Assembly (NCBI GenBank): GCA_021613375.1
Contig: CM038725.1
Coordinates: forward strand, 12,202,589 to 12,266,588
DNA length: 64,000 nucleotides
Direction of reading: 5' to 3'
Origin: Megaleporinus macrocephalus
Taxonomy: Eukaryota; Chordata; Actinopteri; Characiformes; Anostomidae
Made by a program: the position numbers and the translations under genes
In this document: piece by piece, positions 47,201-64,000 of the stretch
Numbering within the stretch: position 1 is the stretch's first letter
Layout of the letters: each line of letters begins with the position of its first letter
The notes under the pieces: model-generated
Seen by the model: the letters and a program-made list of their open reading frames with translations, nothing else
What the model was told of the DNA's origin: nothing
The model's database searches: none

Positions 47201-50158
47201 TGACTGGGAAACTAAAAAGTGTTATTATATTGCTGTAGTTGTTATCTGGCAATGTGCAGCTAAACCCTGGTCCTATTCAAAATTTGCCTACTCCAGCAGA
47301 AATTAAAAGTAGATCAGGTCTGAGATTAATGCACATACATGTTAGAAATCTTCTCCCTAAAATGGCCATGATAAAGCTCTAGGGTGTTACAACAGAGATG
47401 TATATTATGGTTATCGATACCTGACTATTTAATTTCAATTACGGGCTACAATGTGTATAGATCTGAGTTGGTAAAGGTGGAGAAGTTGCAGTCTATGTTA
47501 AATGTAATGTCTTCATGTTACTGTCTATTTCTAAAGCCAAACAGTTTGAGTTACTTGCTGTTAAAATGAATATATCTAAGGATGTTCACTTTCTGACATT
47601 TTACATAGTCTCTATGAGTCTGAATTCATTTCTATGGGTCATTTAAATTGGGATTGGCTTCTTCTGCCTCTGACTGCATCAAGGAACTGTGTGATACAAT
47701 AAATCTTACGCAAATTATAAATGCTCCAAGGTAAATCCACATTACTTGATCTTACTCTTACAAATGCATTCCATGAATGCAATTCAGCTGCACTGTGGCG
47801 GCTGCTAGTCTTTCAAAAAGGTGGAGTTAAATAAATAAAATAAAGTTTATTTACACATAAATTCTGCCTTCGTTCCTTTCCAAGAAAATGGTCTAATCTC
47901 AGATGTTGAGAGTGTCTGGGAGTAGTTTTATAACATATTCCTCACAGTTTGTGATAAGCATGCTCCTGTCAAGAAAGGTAGGATTTCAGAAAGGAATAAT
48001 CCCTGTTTTTCAAAGGAACTCTCTAACCTGATTAAGGAGAGATATGCCAAGCAAGATCCACTAACTCTAAAGCTGATTGGACTGCCTTTAGAACACTGAG
48101 ATATAAATGTACAACAAAGATTAGAAAACTTCAGTCTGAATATTAGTTAAAAACTACTTCTGAAAATCTCAGTAATCCCAATACATTCTGGAAACAGATC
48201 ATTATCAGGTTCTAATACTGGTTCTAGTCTTCCTGAGCACATTTTAGTCAACTCTGCTAAAATGACAAGTAAAGATGATATTGTGAGGCATTTAAATGAG
48301 CATTTTATATCAGCTGGCTCTACTTTCAGTTCTTATACAGCAGAATCCTTGAGTTTTTTGTGACATCTGTGTCGTATATTGAGACACATTTGTTCGTTTT
48401 TTCCTTTATCCGAAGTAGAGATTTGTAAAGCTTTAAAAAACTATAGATCTAAAAATCAGATCTATAAAAAGTCACCTGCACCTGACAGTTTGGATCCTTA
48501 TCTTTTAAAATGAGCAGCTAATCTCATTGCTGAGCCAACTGTTCATATTTGTAACCAGAGTCTCCAGGCTAACATCATTCCTAAACTGTGGAAAACAGCT
48601 TTTCTGTCCTGATTGAAGGGTGGAGACCTCAATAAGAATAATTAATTACTGCCCTATATTCAAATTGTGTATACTTGCCAAGATTTTAGAATCGCAAGTA
48701 CATCATTAATTAAAACAATGTTTGCCTGATTATAATATCTTGACATACAGTCTGGTTTAAGATCAGGTCATAGTACAATAACAAATTGTGTTACTAATGC
48801 CTTGCATAGAAAGTCATGCTCTTTTTGTTGATCTGTCCAAAGCATTTGATTCTGTGGATCATGACGTCCTGCTGGGTAGGCTTAGAAGCATCGGTATTGG
48901 TGAGAGAGCTAATTATCTTACAGACAGGACTCAATGTGTGTTTATAGACAGTCATTTTGAAGAGCAAGGAAGTACCCCAAGGTTCAGTTTCAGCCCCTGT
49001 TTTATTTCCTATTTTTATAAATAACTAGGTTTATAAAAAACTAGGCTATCATAATAGGACCTGCCTGACTTTTGCAGTTGGAAAAGCATGTGTACAATCT
49101 ACATTTTAAGTGTTTTAGATTATGGGCACATCATTTACATGCATGCTGACTCCTCTTTACTTCGCCGGTTAGAGCCAGTGTACCACAGCTCCTGACGTTT
49201 CATGACAAACTCATTGTTTGGCACAAATCACTGTACCTTATGATCTGGTTTCTTGGCCAATATATATCTTTCTGTACAAAGCTTTGTTGGATAAACTTCC
49301 CTCCTATGTGAGGAAACTTCTAACATGCATCAATAATTGCTATGATTTCCATTCTGCTCTACAAGCTGTTCTACCAGCTACCTAAGATCAACTCGGAACT
49401 GGGCAGAAAGGCTTTCTCTTATTTTGCACCATGGTCTTGGAATAACCTTCAGAACAAATTGGAATAACCTTCAGAACAAATCTTGTCTTCTTGAGTGAGT
49501 TTAACTGTATAACGGAAGCCTGCAATTGCTATGCTAATCTGGATTGTTAAACCATAGTGTTATTAAGTATTTTGCTCGGTGTTTGTGTCCAGTATGGGAA
49601 TGTAAATAGTCAGAGTTCTATGTTCCTGTAGCTGTGAGTGGTGTGCTATATTGGCCAGATCTCCCTTGAATAATGGGACCCAAGGGACCTCCTGGTTAAA
49701 TAAAGGTTAACTGCATTCTGTTACATGGTTGAAAATGTTAACATTTCACAGCAGCAGACTGAATGTTTAAGTCTATTATGAACTTAGCAAGCCTATAAAC
49801 TTATTAATCTTCAATTGGACAGATAAATGGAGAATAACAGCCGCAGGACAGTCACCGTTCACACTGATAGAGGGTCTGTAATCCTCCTGATGTGATCAGG
49901 GTTCCCAGTCACTTAACTGTTAGCAAGTTTAAAAACATACAGATGGTGGTGCTTACCCCCCAGATGAAACATAGCAATGCTGGTAGAGGTGACCCATGAC
50001 AGAGTGCCGGCGAGGACACCGTAGTAGGTTTGAATATCCAGGAAGAACAGGCCAAAGTTCCTCAGGATGCCTGTGGTGAGACCCATGGATAAGAAGGCGG
50101 AAATGACGACCACCCAGCCATACCCACCATCCGGTGGATCCATGCTGTACTCCTTCAT
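40831..50158 (-). CDS. Monocarboxylate transporter, SLC16A family, complete
   Basis: Four coding exons: 49957-50158, 46535-46678, 43000-43776, 40831-41009. They total 1302 nt, 433 residues plus stop, with all introns GT-AG and phases closing. The product is a 12-helix plasma-membrane transporter of the MCT family. The TM1 signature is DPPDGGYGWVVV (residues 7-18). The second family block is SRYFKRWRPIAFSISSSGE, where most members have YFxKRRxLAxGxAxxG. The Asp/Arg pair of TM8 is in LSDLLGRLACGWLAN. The large central loop is short (KPKLASPKEQPTLGSKELN) and the C-terminal tail is Lys/Ser-rich. FSPFFQWLIEAYSWQGALLI resembles MCT13 and GGLQLNLWVCGALMRP resembles MCT7/MCT12, so I cannot name the subtype or the substrate. 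Upstream non-coding exons may exist. Intron 1 holds a decayed LINE and intron 2 a long minisatellite. Confidence 0.93.
42558..42844. mobile_element. hAT-type MITE (relative of the 9188 element), SLC16A intron 3
   Basis: Starts TAGGGCTGTGTATTGG and ends TTTCTGACACCCCTA, the same termini as 9188-9460. The interior (gctatctagtggtcagggg) is diverged. The flanks tgatgtaa and tgacattt are not a clean duplication. Confidence 0.7.
44224..44271 (+). repeat. TTTA microsatellite
   Basis: About 12 tetranucleotide units of ATTT, with TTCA variants at the right end, in SLC16A intron 2. Confidence 0.9.
45162..46500 (+). repeat. 32-bp minisatellite in SLC16A intron 2
   Basis: About 42 head-to-tail 32-bp units run gtgtagttggagagaagagc then cactactcttat. 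Main variants are ttctgtg for ttatgtg, gaagggc for gaagagc, and ttggtgag in the outer units. The ttctgtg and ttatgtg units follow a higher-order pattern (blocks of two or three) in the middle. The array ends about 35 bp from the 5' splice site of SLC16A exon 2 (donor at 46534-46533 on the - strand). Confidence 0.95.
46980..49712 (+). mobile_element. Decayed non-LTR retrotransposon (CR1/L2/Rex1-like)
   Basis: Parts in order on +: a 2A-like motif, LLSGNVQLNPGP (47239-47274); AP-endonuclease pieces MHIHVRNLLPK (about 47329), DYLISITGYNVYRSE (about 47420) and GKGGEVAVYVK (about 47472); reverse-transcriptase motif A, FVDLSKAFDSVDHDVLLGRL (about 48821); and a C-terminal LLDKLPSYVRKLL segment (about 49287). 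The 3' tail is tcctggttaaataaaggtta at about 49691. Stops, frameshifts and a deletion (no YADD block between about 49020 and 49080) make it inactive. The order 2A, endonuclease, RT fits APE-type LINEs; the clade is uncertain. It lies antisense in SLC16A intron 1. The 5' limit is approximate. Confidence 0.85.
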
Positions 50159-50221
50159 AGTGTGACAGTCAGGTCTGATCCTCTAGTGGGAAAAATAATG
50201 AATGATAAGGTGTTAAGTGTG

Positions 50222-50226
<5 letters not shown>

Positions 50227-50265
<39 letters not shown>
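50227..50265 (+). repeat. AT/AC microsatellite upstream of the SLC16A coding start
   Basis: About 14 AT units followed by about 6 AC units, about 70 bp before the ATG on the - strand. Confidence 0.9.
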
Positions 50266-50599
50266 AGAAGTTTAAGCTTGTGATAACCTACGCTTCATGA
50301 CTAACATCAGGACAGGAAGGTCTTCCGTGTTCTACAGATCAAATAACTTCCTGTTGAAATGGTTTGCTGTGCATCTCACTGACTCTTAGTTCTCAGTTGC
50401 TCAATCATTATTTCTCAACCATTTCTAACAAATTATGCTCATCTTAACCATGTCAAACAAATCGTAGCAGCTTTTATTTGAATGAAACATGGGTTTTATT
50501 TCGCTGTGGACACTCAGTGTGCAGACATTTGTTTTTTCCAGGCAGTGTTTGAGCTCAAGGGTAGTTTGGGCTGATTGTACTGGACGCACATCCTTCGAC

Positions 50600-50690
50600 T
50601 GAACACAAAGCATCTTTGTAAGTGGCTCTAGATAAGAGAGTCTGCTAAATGTCATAAATGCAAATGTAAATGTAAATGTCATCCCGGGGA
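50600..50690 (+). repeat. Retroposon-like 3' tail
   Basis: Holds agtggctctagataagagag, then tctgctaaatgtcataaatg, then aaatgtaaatgtaaatgt. This is a 3' end form shared by many fish SINE/LINE copies, with a short ATGTAA tail. The body upstream is not recognisable. Confidence 0.65.
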
Positions 50691-51249
50691 TACCGCCGTA
50701 AGTCACACATCCAACTCCCTGACTCTTCCCTGACTGAGCAGAGCTTCTGTAGCCTGTAATGAACAGAACAGGAGGCGCTGTTTTTGTTGTGAGCAGACAA
50801 ATAACACCTGTTTGTAGGATGAAGACTCAGAGATCACTCTGAGAGACTGGTGTTTGGGGGTGATAGACAGGATTAAAGGTTTTGTGGCGGGTTGTGTGTG
50901 TGTGTGTAGGTACTTGAATGCAGGTTTTTATGTCGTCTACAAATAGTGCATCACTTTTTGGGGAGGAGCTAGTTCAGGGGCACGTTCAGGGTGAAGAGGG
51001 TTTTCTCTGGTTGGCGATATGCAGGTATGCTTCTTACCCGTTGTGTGGCTGCATAGAGCTCCCTCTCTTTGTATTTGATGGGATGATGGAGATGGATAGA
51101 ATAAAATTTCATGACATTCAATAACTGGGCCCAAAAACTGACTTGTCTGGAAAACACTTTTTTTAATATTAAGATATTTCAGATATTACATGACCCATGG
51201 GAACCCTGTTACTCACTGTAATAAAAGTTTGTTTATACTATTTAAAACT

Positions 51250-51407
51250 TTAGTTTAATGGGAATCCTCATATATAATAATAATAATTATTATTATTAGT
51301 ATTATATTTCTAAATGAATTGTTTAATTTCAGAGTGGTTTGATGTGAAATATGATTAACCAAAGAATTCAGAATTCACTGTTTACAAATTTAGTTAAATG
51401 AGAATTC

Positions 51408-51470
<63 letters not shown>

Positions 51471-51577
51471 CATTTCTGAATTATTTCATTTCAGAGTGGT
51501 TTGATGTGAAATATGATTATTTAAAGAGCCTCAGAATTCAGATTTCAATGTTTACATATTGAATTAAATTGGAATTT

Positions 51578-51615
<38 letters not shown>

Positions 51616-51690
51616 CACCACATTTGTAAATTATTTCATTTCAGAGTGGTTTGATGTGAAATATGATTACCTAGAGAACCTCTACATTTA
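51250..51690 (+). repeat. Three tandem copies of a roughly 120-150-bp unit with internal TTA runs
   Basis: The core tttcagagtggtttgatgtg plus aaatatgatta recurs at about 51330, 51490 and 51640. Each is preceded by a tcattattatt run of different length (51411-51469 and 51581-51615 are the longest) and followed by a gaattcag…tttaca block. The length differences between copies come mostly from the TTA run. Confidence 0.85.
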
Positions 51691-53280
51691 AAATTTGCAG
51701 TTGTACAGTGGGGTAACCAGACATCTGAAAGACCCCCACAGAAAGTTCTAGTAAAAAGCTTTTGCCCTAAACCATATTTTTATGATCAGCTAATAGCAGA
51801 GTGGCACATACAGGGCAAAACAGAATCAAATACTTTTTTCTCAGATTTTCCAGACGGGATGTTTAGGTATCTCTATAGGTACCGCTCTGCCTCACATCGT
51901 GATCTGAAGCTGTTCAAGAATTTGACAGGCATACCTATGAGTAAGTCAAGCCTCTGTCTTCCCCATCGCTCTCTCTCTCTCTCTTTCTGACATTTCCAAA
52001 CTCCCATTAGCTTCTTTCATATGCTTACGTTCAGACAACCTCAGTGAAGGCATCAGAATCGCCAACCATCCACATCCAACCGAGATACCTTATAACTTCA
52101 TACCTCTATTTCTGACCAAACTACAAACTCTACCAAACTCACTGCCCTTGAGACCTGTCCCAACTTGCAACAGAGAAAACTTCGGTATGTTCTCAGCCTT
52201 TTTTTTTAAAACCAGCAGAGAAGCTGAACAAAGTCAGGTCAGGAATTTCATGAACACAGTTTATATCATGTGCACAACAAATAAACAAACTGTCCTACCT
52301 TTAAGGACATACATGCCGAGCTGTGACTTTCCTTCTCTCTATGCCACAGCCTACAGGATTGGCCGTTTTAAAGGCCGGCCTCTTGTGCCCTTTCCCCTCC
52401 TCATGTCCTTCTTTGGAACATGAGCTGGTGACGTAAGACGTGCTTCCTCAGACTCCTCAATGTCCATCTCCAGGCAGCAACCTTCAACAATGAAAGCTGT
52501 AAAACAATAACGTTCACTTCTGAGGCACAGGCTGTCCTCTTGACCTACCTAAAAGATGTAAGAACTAGATTTAAAGATGTAAGAACTAGATTTAAAGCAT
52601 ATCAGAGTGTCTGATATTATATGTGGATATCAAACCTTATCAACTAGTTTCACAGACTTAAACTGAGCCAACTCAAACACTAAACCGCAGTGCCAATAGT
52701 GAATCGGCGCTGGATATTATTTTTGTAGACTAGGTTAATGATTAATGTTGTTGTTGCCTGTGTTTAGTCAAGAAGTAAAGATCACTGAGGCAGCCTGACC
52801 ACACAGTCTACATGGAGAGCAGTGATCAGGTTTCTAAATACAGGCTGTTCTAAAACTGGACTTGTATGACACAGCAGGGGGGCTGATAGGACATAAGCAG
52901 TGAGGCAGAAGGATCACATGTCCATCTCCAGTTTGAAAGGTGAAAGTGTCACCTGGACCCGCACATGAGCCCCCGCACATGATCCCCTGCATACTTTCAA
53001 ATAACATGCCAGGCAAGAATGTAGTGAAGGGTTACCTGGAGGTTACCTTGTTAACAAAAGAGAAATTACTAATGAGGAGACTGTTCACTGGCTGAGATAT
53101 GAATGGGGAAGCTTGTAACGCTAAACATGCATTTGTTTACTGAGGAAGTCCATCAGCTCGCTGGTTATGCCACCTGCAGGCACTAGAGGTGCTAGCGGGG
53201 AAAGCCTCTCCTCATAGAGCTTGGCAAATTGGAAAACAGTGGTTCGATCATCAGTTCTAAGTATTTTGATCTCTTTTCAT

Positions 53281-53634
53281 TAGTGGTGTGCGATACCACA
53301 GTTTAGTAAGTTTAGTTACTATATAATACCAAGTAAATACAGATACAGTATCACCGATACTGATACTGAAGGGGAATCACCTAGGTAAAATAAAATAAAG
53401 TCTATTTATACCCTATTTACATGTAGCAGATATGAACTATTTGGTATAATAACAACAACAACAACTGTATTTATATTGTTAATAATAATAGCCATATCTT
53501 ATAATGAAAAAAGAACATTGTTATTATTATTATTATTATTATGATTTAGAGTAGAATCATGCTGGTATCGATCCAATACCAGTACTAACCTTGGTATTGT
53601 TAATATTAGTATTTGCATCGATCCCCCCACCCCT
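53281..53634. mobile_element. Possible MITE with gtggtgtgcgatac / ccccacccct ends
   Basis: The left end, tagtggtgtgcgatacca, and the right end, tcgatccccccacccctact, are imperfect inverted repeats. The interior has several gataccgatact-like blocks typical of fish MITEs, plus a TTA microsatellite at 53519-53541. No target duplication was found. Confidence 0.45.
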
Positions 53635-54180
53635 ACTTTCCATTCAAAGAGTCTGGTCTTGTAAGGCTGAATATTTTTTTTCCAAATATTTTTGTGTTCA
53701 CTTTCAACATTTGCTCTGTAATGAGGAAAGGAATGTAACTTCTCCAAAGTTGGGAAACCTGTTAGGCTGTCATAATTATGTGTAGCAAACAGCTGCATCC
53801 AGTGCTGAAGTTAACATGACATCATTTTCAAAACACAGACAGAAAAACGTCCCATTTACTTATTAACTTTCCAAAAGTATCTAAAATTACTCACCTGCCC
53901 TCAATAACAAACTGTGCCAAGGGTTACAGTCCCTTCAACCATTGTCTTTCCATCTTAAGGTGGACATATTTAAGGTTATGAGGCCTTTATTGAGTATTAC
54001 TCTAGAGCATGCCAAGGATTTGCAGTTGGGTTGAGGTCAGGTGGTTGAACCATGTGTGAATTCCCTCAGCCACTCTTTAACCCGAGTCTGATTAATCCTG
54101 GCACTGGTCATCCTGGATTATGCTTGTGCCTTCAGGGAAAGAAAAAAAAATCTATTGACAACCTGGTTATTTAGTATTAG

Positions 54181-54345
54181 AGGCAGTCGTGGGCTGGAGG
54201 TTACGGATCCAGCCTTGTAACCGGAAGGCTGCTAGTTCGATCCCCTGAACTGAGAGGACATGCCCTTGAGGAAGACACCTAACCCCAACTGCACATGGAT
54301 GAGCTGCCTAACCACTCCAGGAAATTGTGCTCACTGCCCCCTTGT
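54181..54345 (+). mobile_element. tRNA-derived SINE (head and body)
   Basis: agtcgtgggctggaggttac resembles an A box and ctagttcgatcc (54232-54243) a B box of RNA polymerase III. These are followed by gaggaagacacctaacccca and gtgctcactgcccccttg, a tRNA-derived fish SINE body I recognise. It is joined at its right end to a family A repeat. Confidence 0.8.
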
Positions 54346-55040
54346 CCAACCCAAACCGATAAACTTTTGAAAACGATTTAATTTAGACTGTGTTTATTTT
54401 TACTTTCCTAGTCTTTTCGGTATACAGGCTTTGTGGCGCAGTAAACTCACAGACCAATCCATGCCTTGTATGACCACCAAAGGCGCTCCTCAGCCAATCA
54501 AATCTGCTTAGACTCGGAAGTGCAGCACGCACAAAGGCGAGGTATGAAGCGAGAAGCAGCAGTCGAAGAATAAAGCGAGTCAGAGAGAATAACGTGCTCT
54601 AAAAAAGAAAAGACGGCAGCGAAAACTGTTTAACCAGGAATTGACTGGGACGTATGTTTATTCTTCCCACAGGCAGCTCCAAACCAACAAGTCAAGATGT
54701 GAAGTTGACAAGACACTTTATTTACTGTTTCTATAAATAAACACTTAAAGATGCACTTTTTAAAAAAATGTAGTCCTTGTTTTTTCTTGAAGTGAGGTAA
54801 AAACATTTAAGTTTTATAAATAACTCATTCAGTTCAGCATTTAAACAGTAAATATACTGAAATATACTGAACGGTATGTGTGGTGTGTTGGTGTTTCAGT
54901 AGCTGATGGTATAAGATGCTGATACTAGGCTACTTCAGTAAACAGGATACACCACTGAATCATAACACAAGTTATGGTCCGGACCTTGGCCTGGGGAATT
55001 TTCCTGGACCTTACTGAACACTTATTAAATACCCCTGCCC
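54346..55040. repeat. Dispersed repeat family A, copy 2
   Basis: Matches 6548-7145 throughout. It has an extra internal segment (about 54600-54740) and ends ggtccggacc…attaaatacccctg. The 10-bp palindrome GGTCCGGACC at 54974 may mark an element end, but no matching end was found. Confidence 0.8.
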
Positions 55041-55383
55041 TAGAGCATGAGGATGTGGGGATTCCACTGCACAAGTGGCTTACTTGAGGTTGAAACAGGG
55101 CTTCTACTCGATTTGTTTTTTCAAATTCCATTTCCTTGCCAAATGTTGATAACGAGACCTGACCAAGTGATACAAACCCAAACGGACAGGTGCACTGCTT
55201 TACACTGGAATAGGGTAAACCTGGACAGACCACACTCTCTTACTTTCACTAATTAACAATTTTTTTTCAGGGGTTTGTGTAAATTCCATCATAGCCCGTG
55301 TGTACAGTTGGGTAGTATACATTTCAGCATACAAATTGTTCTACATATTAAAAAGCTATGTACATGATAAGTTTATAACGCTC

Positions 55384-55403
55384 ATATATATATATATATA
55401 AAT

Positions 55404-55434
<31 letters not shown>

Positions 55435-55437
55435 AAT
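55384..55437 (+). repeat. AT microsatellite
   Basis: Interrupted AT dinucleotide run in the jak2 3' flank. Confidence 0.9.
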
Positions 55438-56208
55438 AATACTCATTCCCTTTTCATAAATCTCATACTCTGACTATCATATTAGAATTATATCAGAACA
55501 TATAAAGAAAAAACATATATACTGTAGACTGTCCCTCAGTTGTCAAGTTTTAACTGTTTAATCACCTTTTGGTCTTCATTTTGGTTCTTGAGGTTGTTTT
55601 TTAGTTCCAAATTTTTAATTCCAAAAAACAAAACAAAACAAAAAAACAAAAACAAGCAATCAATCAGTGTTCTGTTCGTAGCGTTTCTTTTTGAAATGAC
55701 GTTTTCAGACACATGATCGTATGTCATCAATGTATGATTTTAATTAGACACCACCTGCATGACGATGGGAAAAAACAACCTATAAACAACTCTATTTATA
55801 TATCTCTTTTTTAAATTCTTCATTTGCATTTCACTGCTTTTGAACAGTTCAAATAGAGACAGCAGTGCATTCATTTTTCATTTTTTATAAAATTATAAAA
55901 TCTTTATATATATGTACATAAAAACACTGAAGATATAAAAAGAATGCAGTGCTTGTGCATTCTTCCATTCACAGTTCTTGCTGTCTTGGTGACGTGGGAT
56001 TGGGGAAGGGGGTTGTTGAGAAAGCATGCCAGCACTGCTAGCCCAAAAAAAAAAAACAAAACAAAAAAAAAAAACAAAACAAAACAAAAAAAAGCTGGCA
56101 GAAGTTCAAGGTTGCAAGTCCTGAAATGAGATCTGCCGGGATGGCACAATGAAAAACAGAATGAGATTCAAGATTCAGGCCTTGATTTACAACCCAGCAC
56201 AAAGTCTC

Positions 56209-63182
<6,974 letters not shown>

Positions 63183-63440
63183 CTGAAAAGAAACATAACA
63201 GAAATTATCTAAATATTTAATACCGCTTTCAACAAAATGACAATACTGACTGTTTAAAGTCACACTTGTGTTTACATTCTTATTTATTCATTCAAAGACC
63301 TGTCGGTGGCTTAAAGACTAACTATATAGTAAAGCTGGGAGATATATCACAAATATCTATTCAACGTTGAGCATAAATGAGCCTTAAAAAATGAGCCATA
63401 AATGAGTTTCTTTCAGTAGTAGTCACCTGATTACTTCCTA

Positions 63441-63588
63441 AGACTGTTCTCGATACCGCAGGAGCTTTAAAACATATGTAGTTGGTTCTCAAATGACTCT
63501 CTGCCAAAATATATAGTCCACAAACCATGTATGATTTTTGTTGAACACTTTAATACATTATGTCTAGGATGGACATGTGTTTTCCTAG

Positions 63589-63672
<84 letters not shown>

Positions 63673-63799
63673 AAGTAAAAAAAATCCTAACACACTCAAA
63701 GTAATCTAAAAATTAGTCATTAGATTGAACGACTATTCGAAAAATAGCTGTTAGATTAATCGATTATGAAATTAAATTAATCATTAGGTGCAGCTCTAA
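63441..63799. mobile_element. hAT-like MITE family D, copy 2, with AT microsatellite
   Basis: Shares gagctttaaaac, ctctctgccaaaatatatag, cctaacacactcaaagtaat and gtgcagctcta with 36860-37247. A pure AT run (63591-63670, about 40 units) has expanded inside it. The region follows jak2 exon 14 upstream, so it is intronic. Confidence 0.6.
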
Positions 63800-64000
63800 T
63801 CAAGATATGAGTTTTTTGGTCATATCGCCCAGCCCTACTCTATAGTCCTTGGTATAATCAAAACACACCACATATTTTACACCTTAATCCCATCCAAACA
63901 TATATTTTGTTAGCAATACATTCAGATATGTGCCCCAGAGAATTTGGAACAAGCACGTATTCACACTGCATCACAGAATGTATCAGCATGTGGAACTGGA

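Larger units (their letters stand above)
50159..56208. other. Intergenic region between SLC16A and jak2
   Basis: Both flanking genes are on -, so this holds the SLC16A 5' flank and the jak2 3' UTR and flank. It contains the tail at 50.6 kb, a TTA-rich tandem block, a SINE and a family A repeat, listed separately. In 50700-51240, 51700-53280 and 53640-54180 no gene, RNA or named repeat is recognised. Short open frames (52148-52423, 55047-55256) show no family features. Confidence 0.6.

Noticed and set aside
48788..49024. A functional reverse transcriptase gene
   Set aside because: Only motif A and short flanks remain; the YADD block is missing and stops interrupt the rest, so it is listed as part of a decayed LINE.
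54181..54260. tRNA gene suggested by A-box-like and B-box-like sequences
   Set aside because: No cloverleaf can be formed; the flanks match a known type of fish SINE body, so it is a SINE head.
63467..63673. Open frame of repeated Tyr-Ile
   Set aside because: Pure AT microsatellite translation.

Overview
The window is vertebrate nuclear DNA from a teleost fish. All genes have multiple exons with GT-AG introns, the bases between genes are AT-rich, and fish-type transposon debris is dense. A palindromic repeat near 35.3 kb and a tRNA-derived SINE near 54.2 kb resemble repeats I associate with otophysan fishes (characins, catfishes). That placement is inference; the species cannot be read from the window.

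Five protein-coding genes are supported, left to right. (1) coq2 on +, exons 2-7 (1101-9983), with exon 1 outside the window: the prenyltransferase of ubiquinone synthesis. (2) gldc on - (24412 down to 10451), complete with 25 coding exons and 1025 codons: the P-protein of the mitochondrial glycine cleavage system. (3) mboat4 on + (28733-32812), complete with 3 exons and 427 codons: ghrelin O-acyltransferase. (4) An SLC16A-family monocarboxylate transporter on - (50158 down to 40831), complete with 4 coding exons and 433 codons. (5) jak2 on - (63182 down to 56209), 12 exons covering most of the pseudokinase domain and all of the kinase domain; the 5' part lies outside the window. Every splice junction was read by eye, and the phases close without frameshifts in all five genes. 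coq2 and gldc converge tail to tail, 467 bp apart. gldc and mboat4 are head to head, about 4.3 kb apart, with a CpG-rich gldc promoter. The mboat4 and SLC16A genes converge across 8 kb that holds a degenerate exon fragment of each. No operon-like cooperation is implied; coq2 and gldc both act in mitochondria.

The non-coding part is dominated by tandem and mobile repeats. There is a 3.4-kb, 35-bp minisatellite in coq2 intron 2, apparently grown from a retroposon tail. A roughly 20-copy 46/47-bp minisatellite sits inside a DNA-transposon-like element that has a single-unit relative at 62.0 kb. A roughly 42-copy 32-bp minisatellite lies in an SLC16A intron. Also present are a decayed non-LTR retrotransposon with a 2A-like motif, a decayed Tc1/mariner relic, and several MITE families.

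I found no novel enzymatic or defence system. The most interesting signals are structural: the two exon-fragment pseudogenes, a sense-strand array of about 90 AATAAA hexamers inside an intron, the minisatellite growth inside a transposon, two GC-AG introns in gldc, and direct repeats flanking an in-frame three-exon block of gldc.
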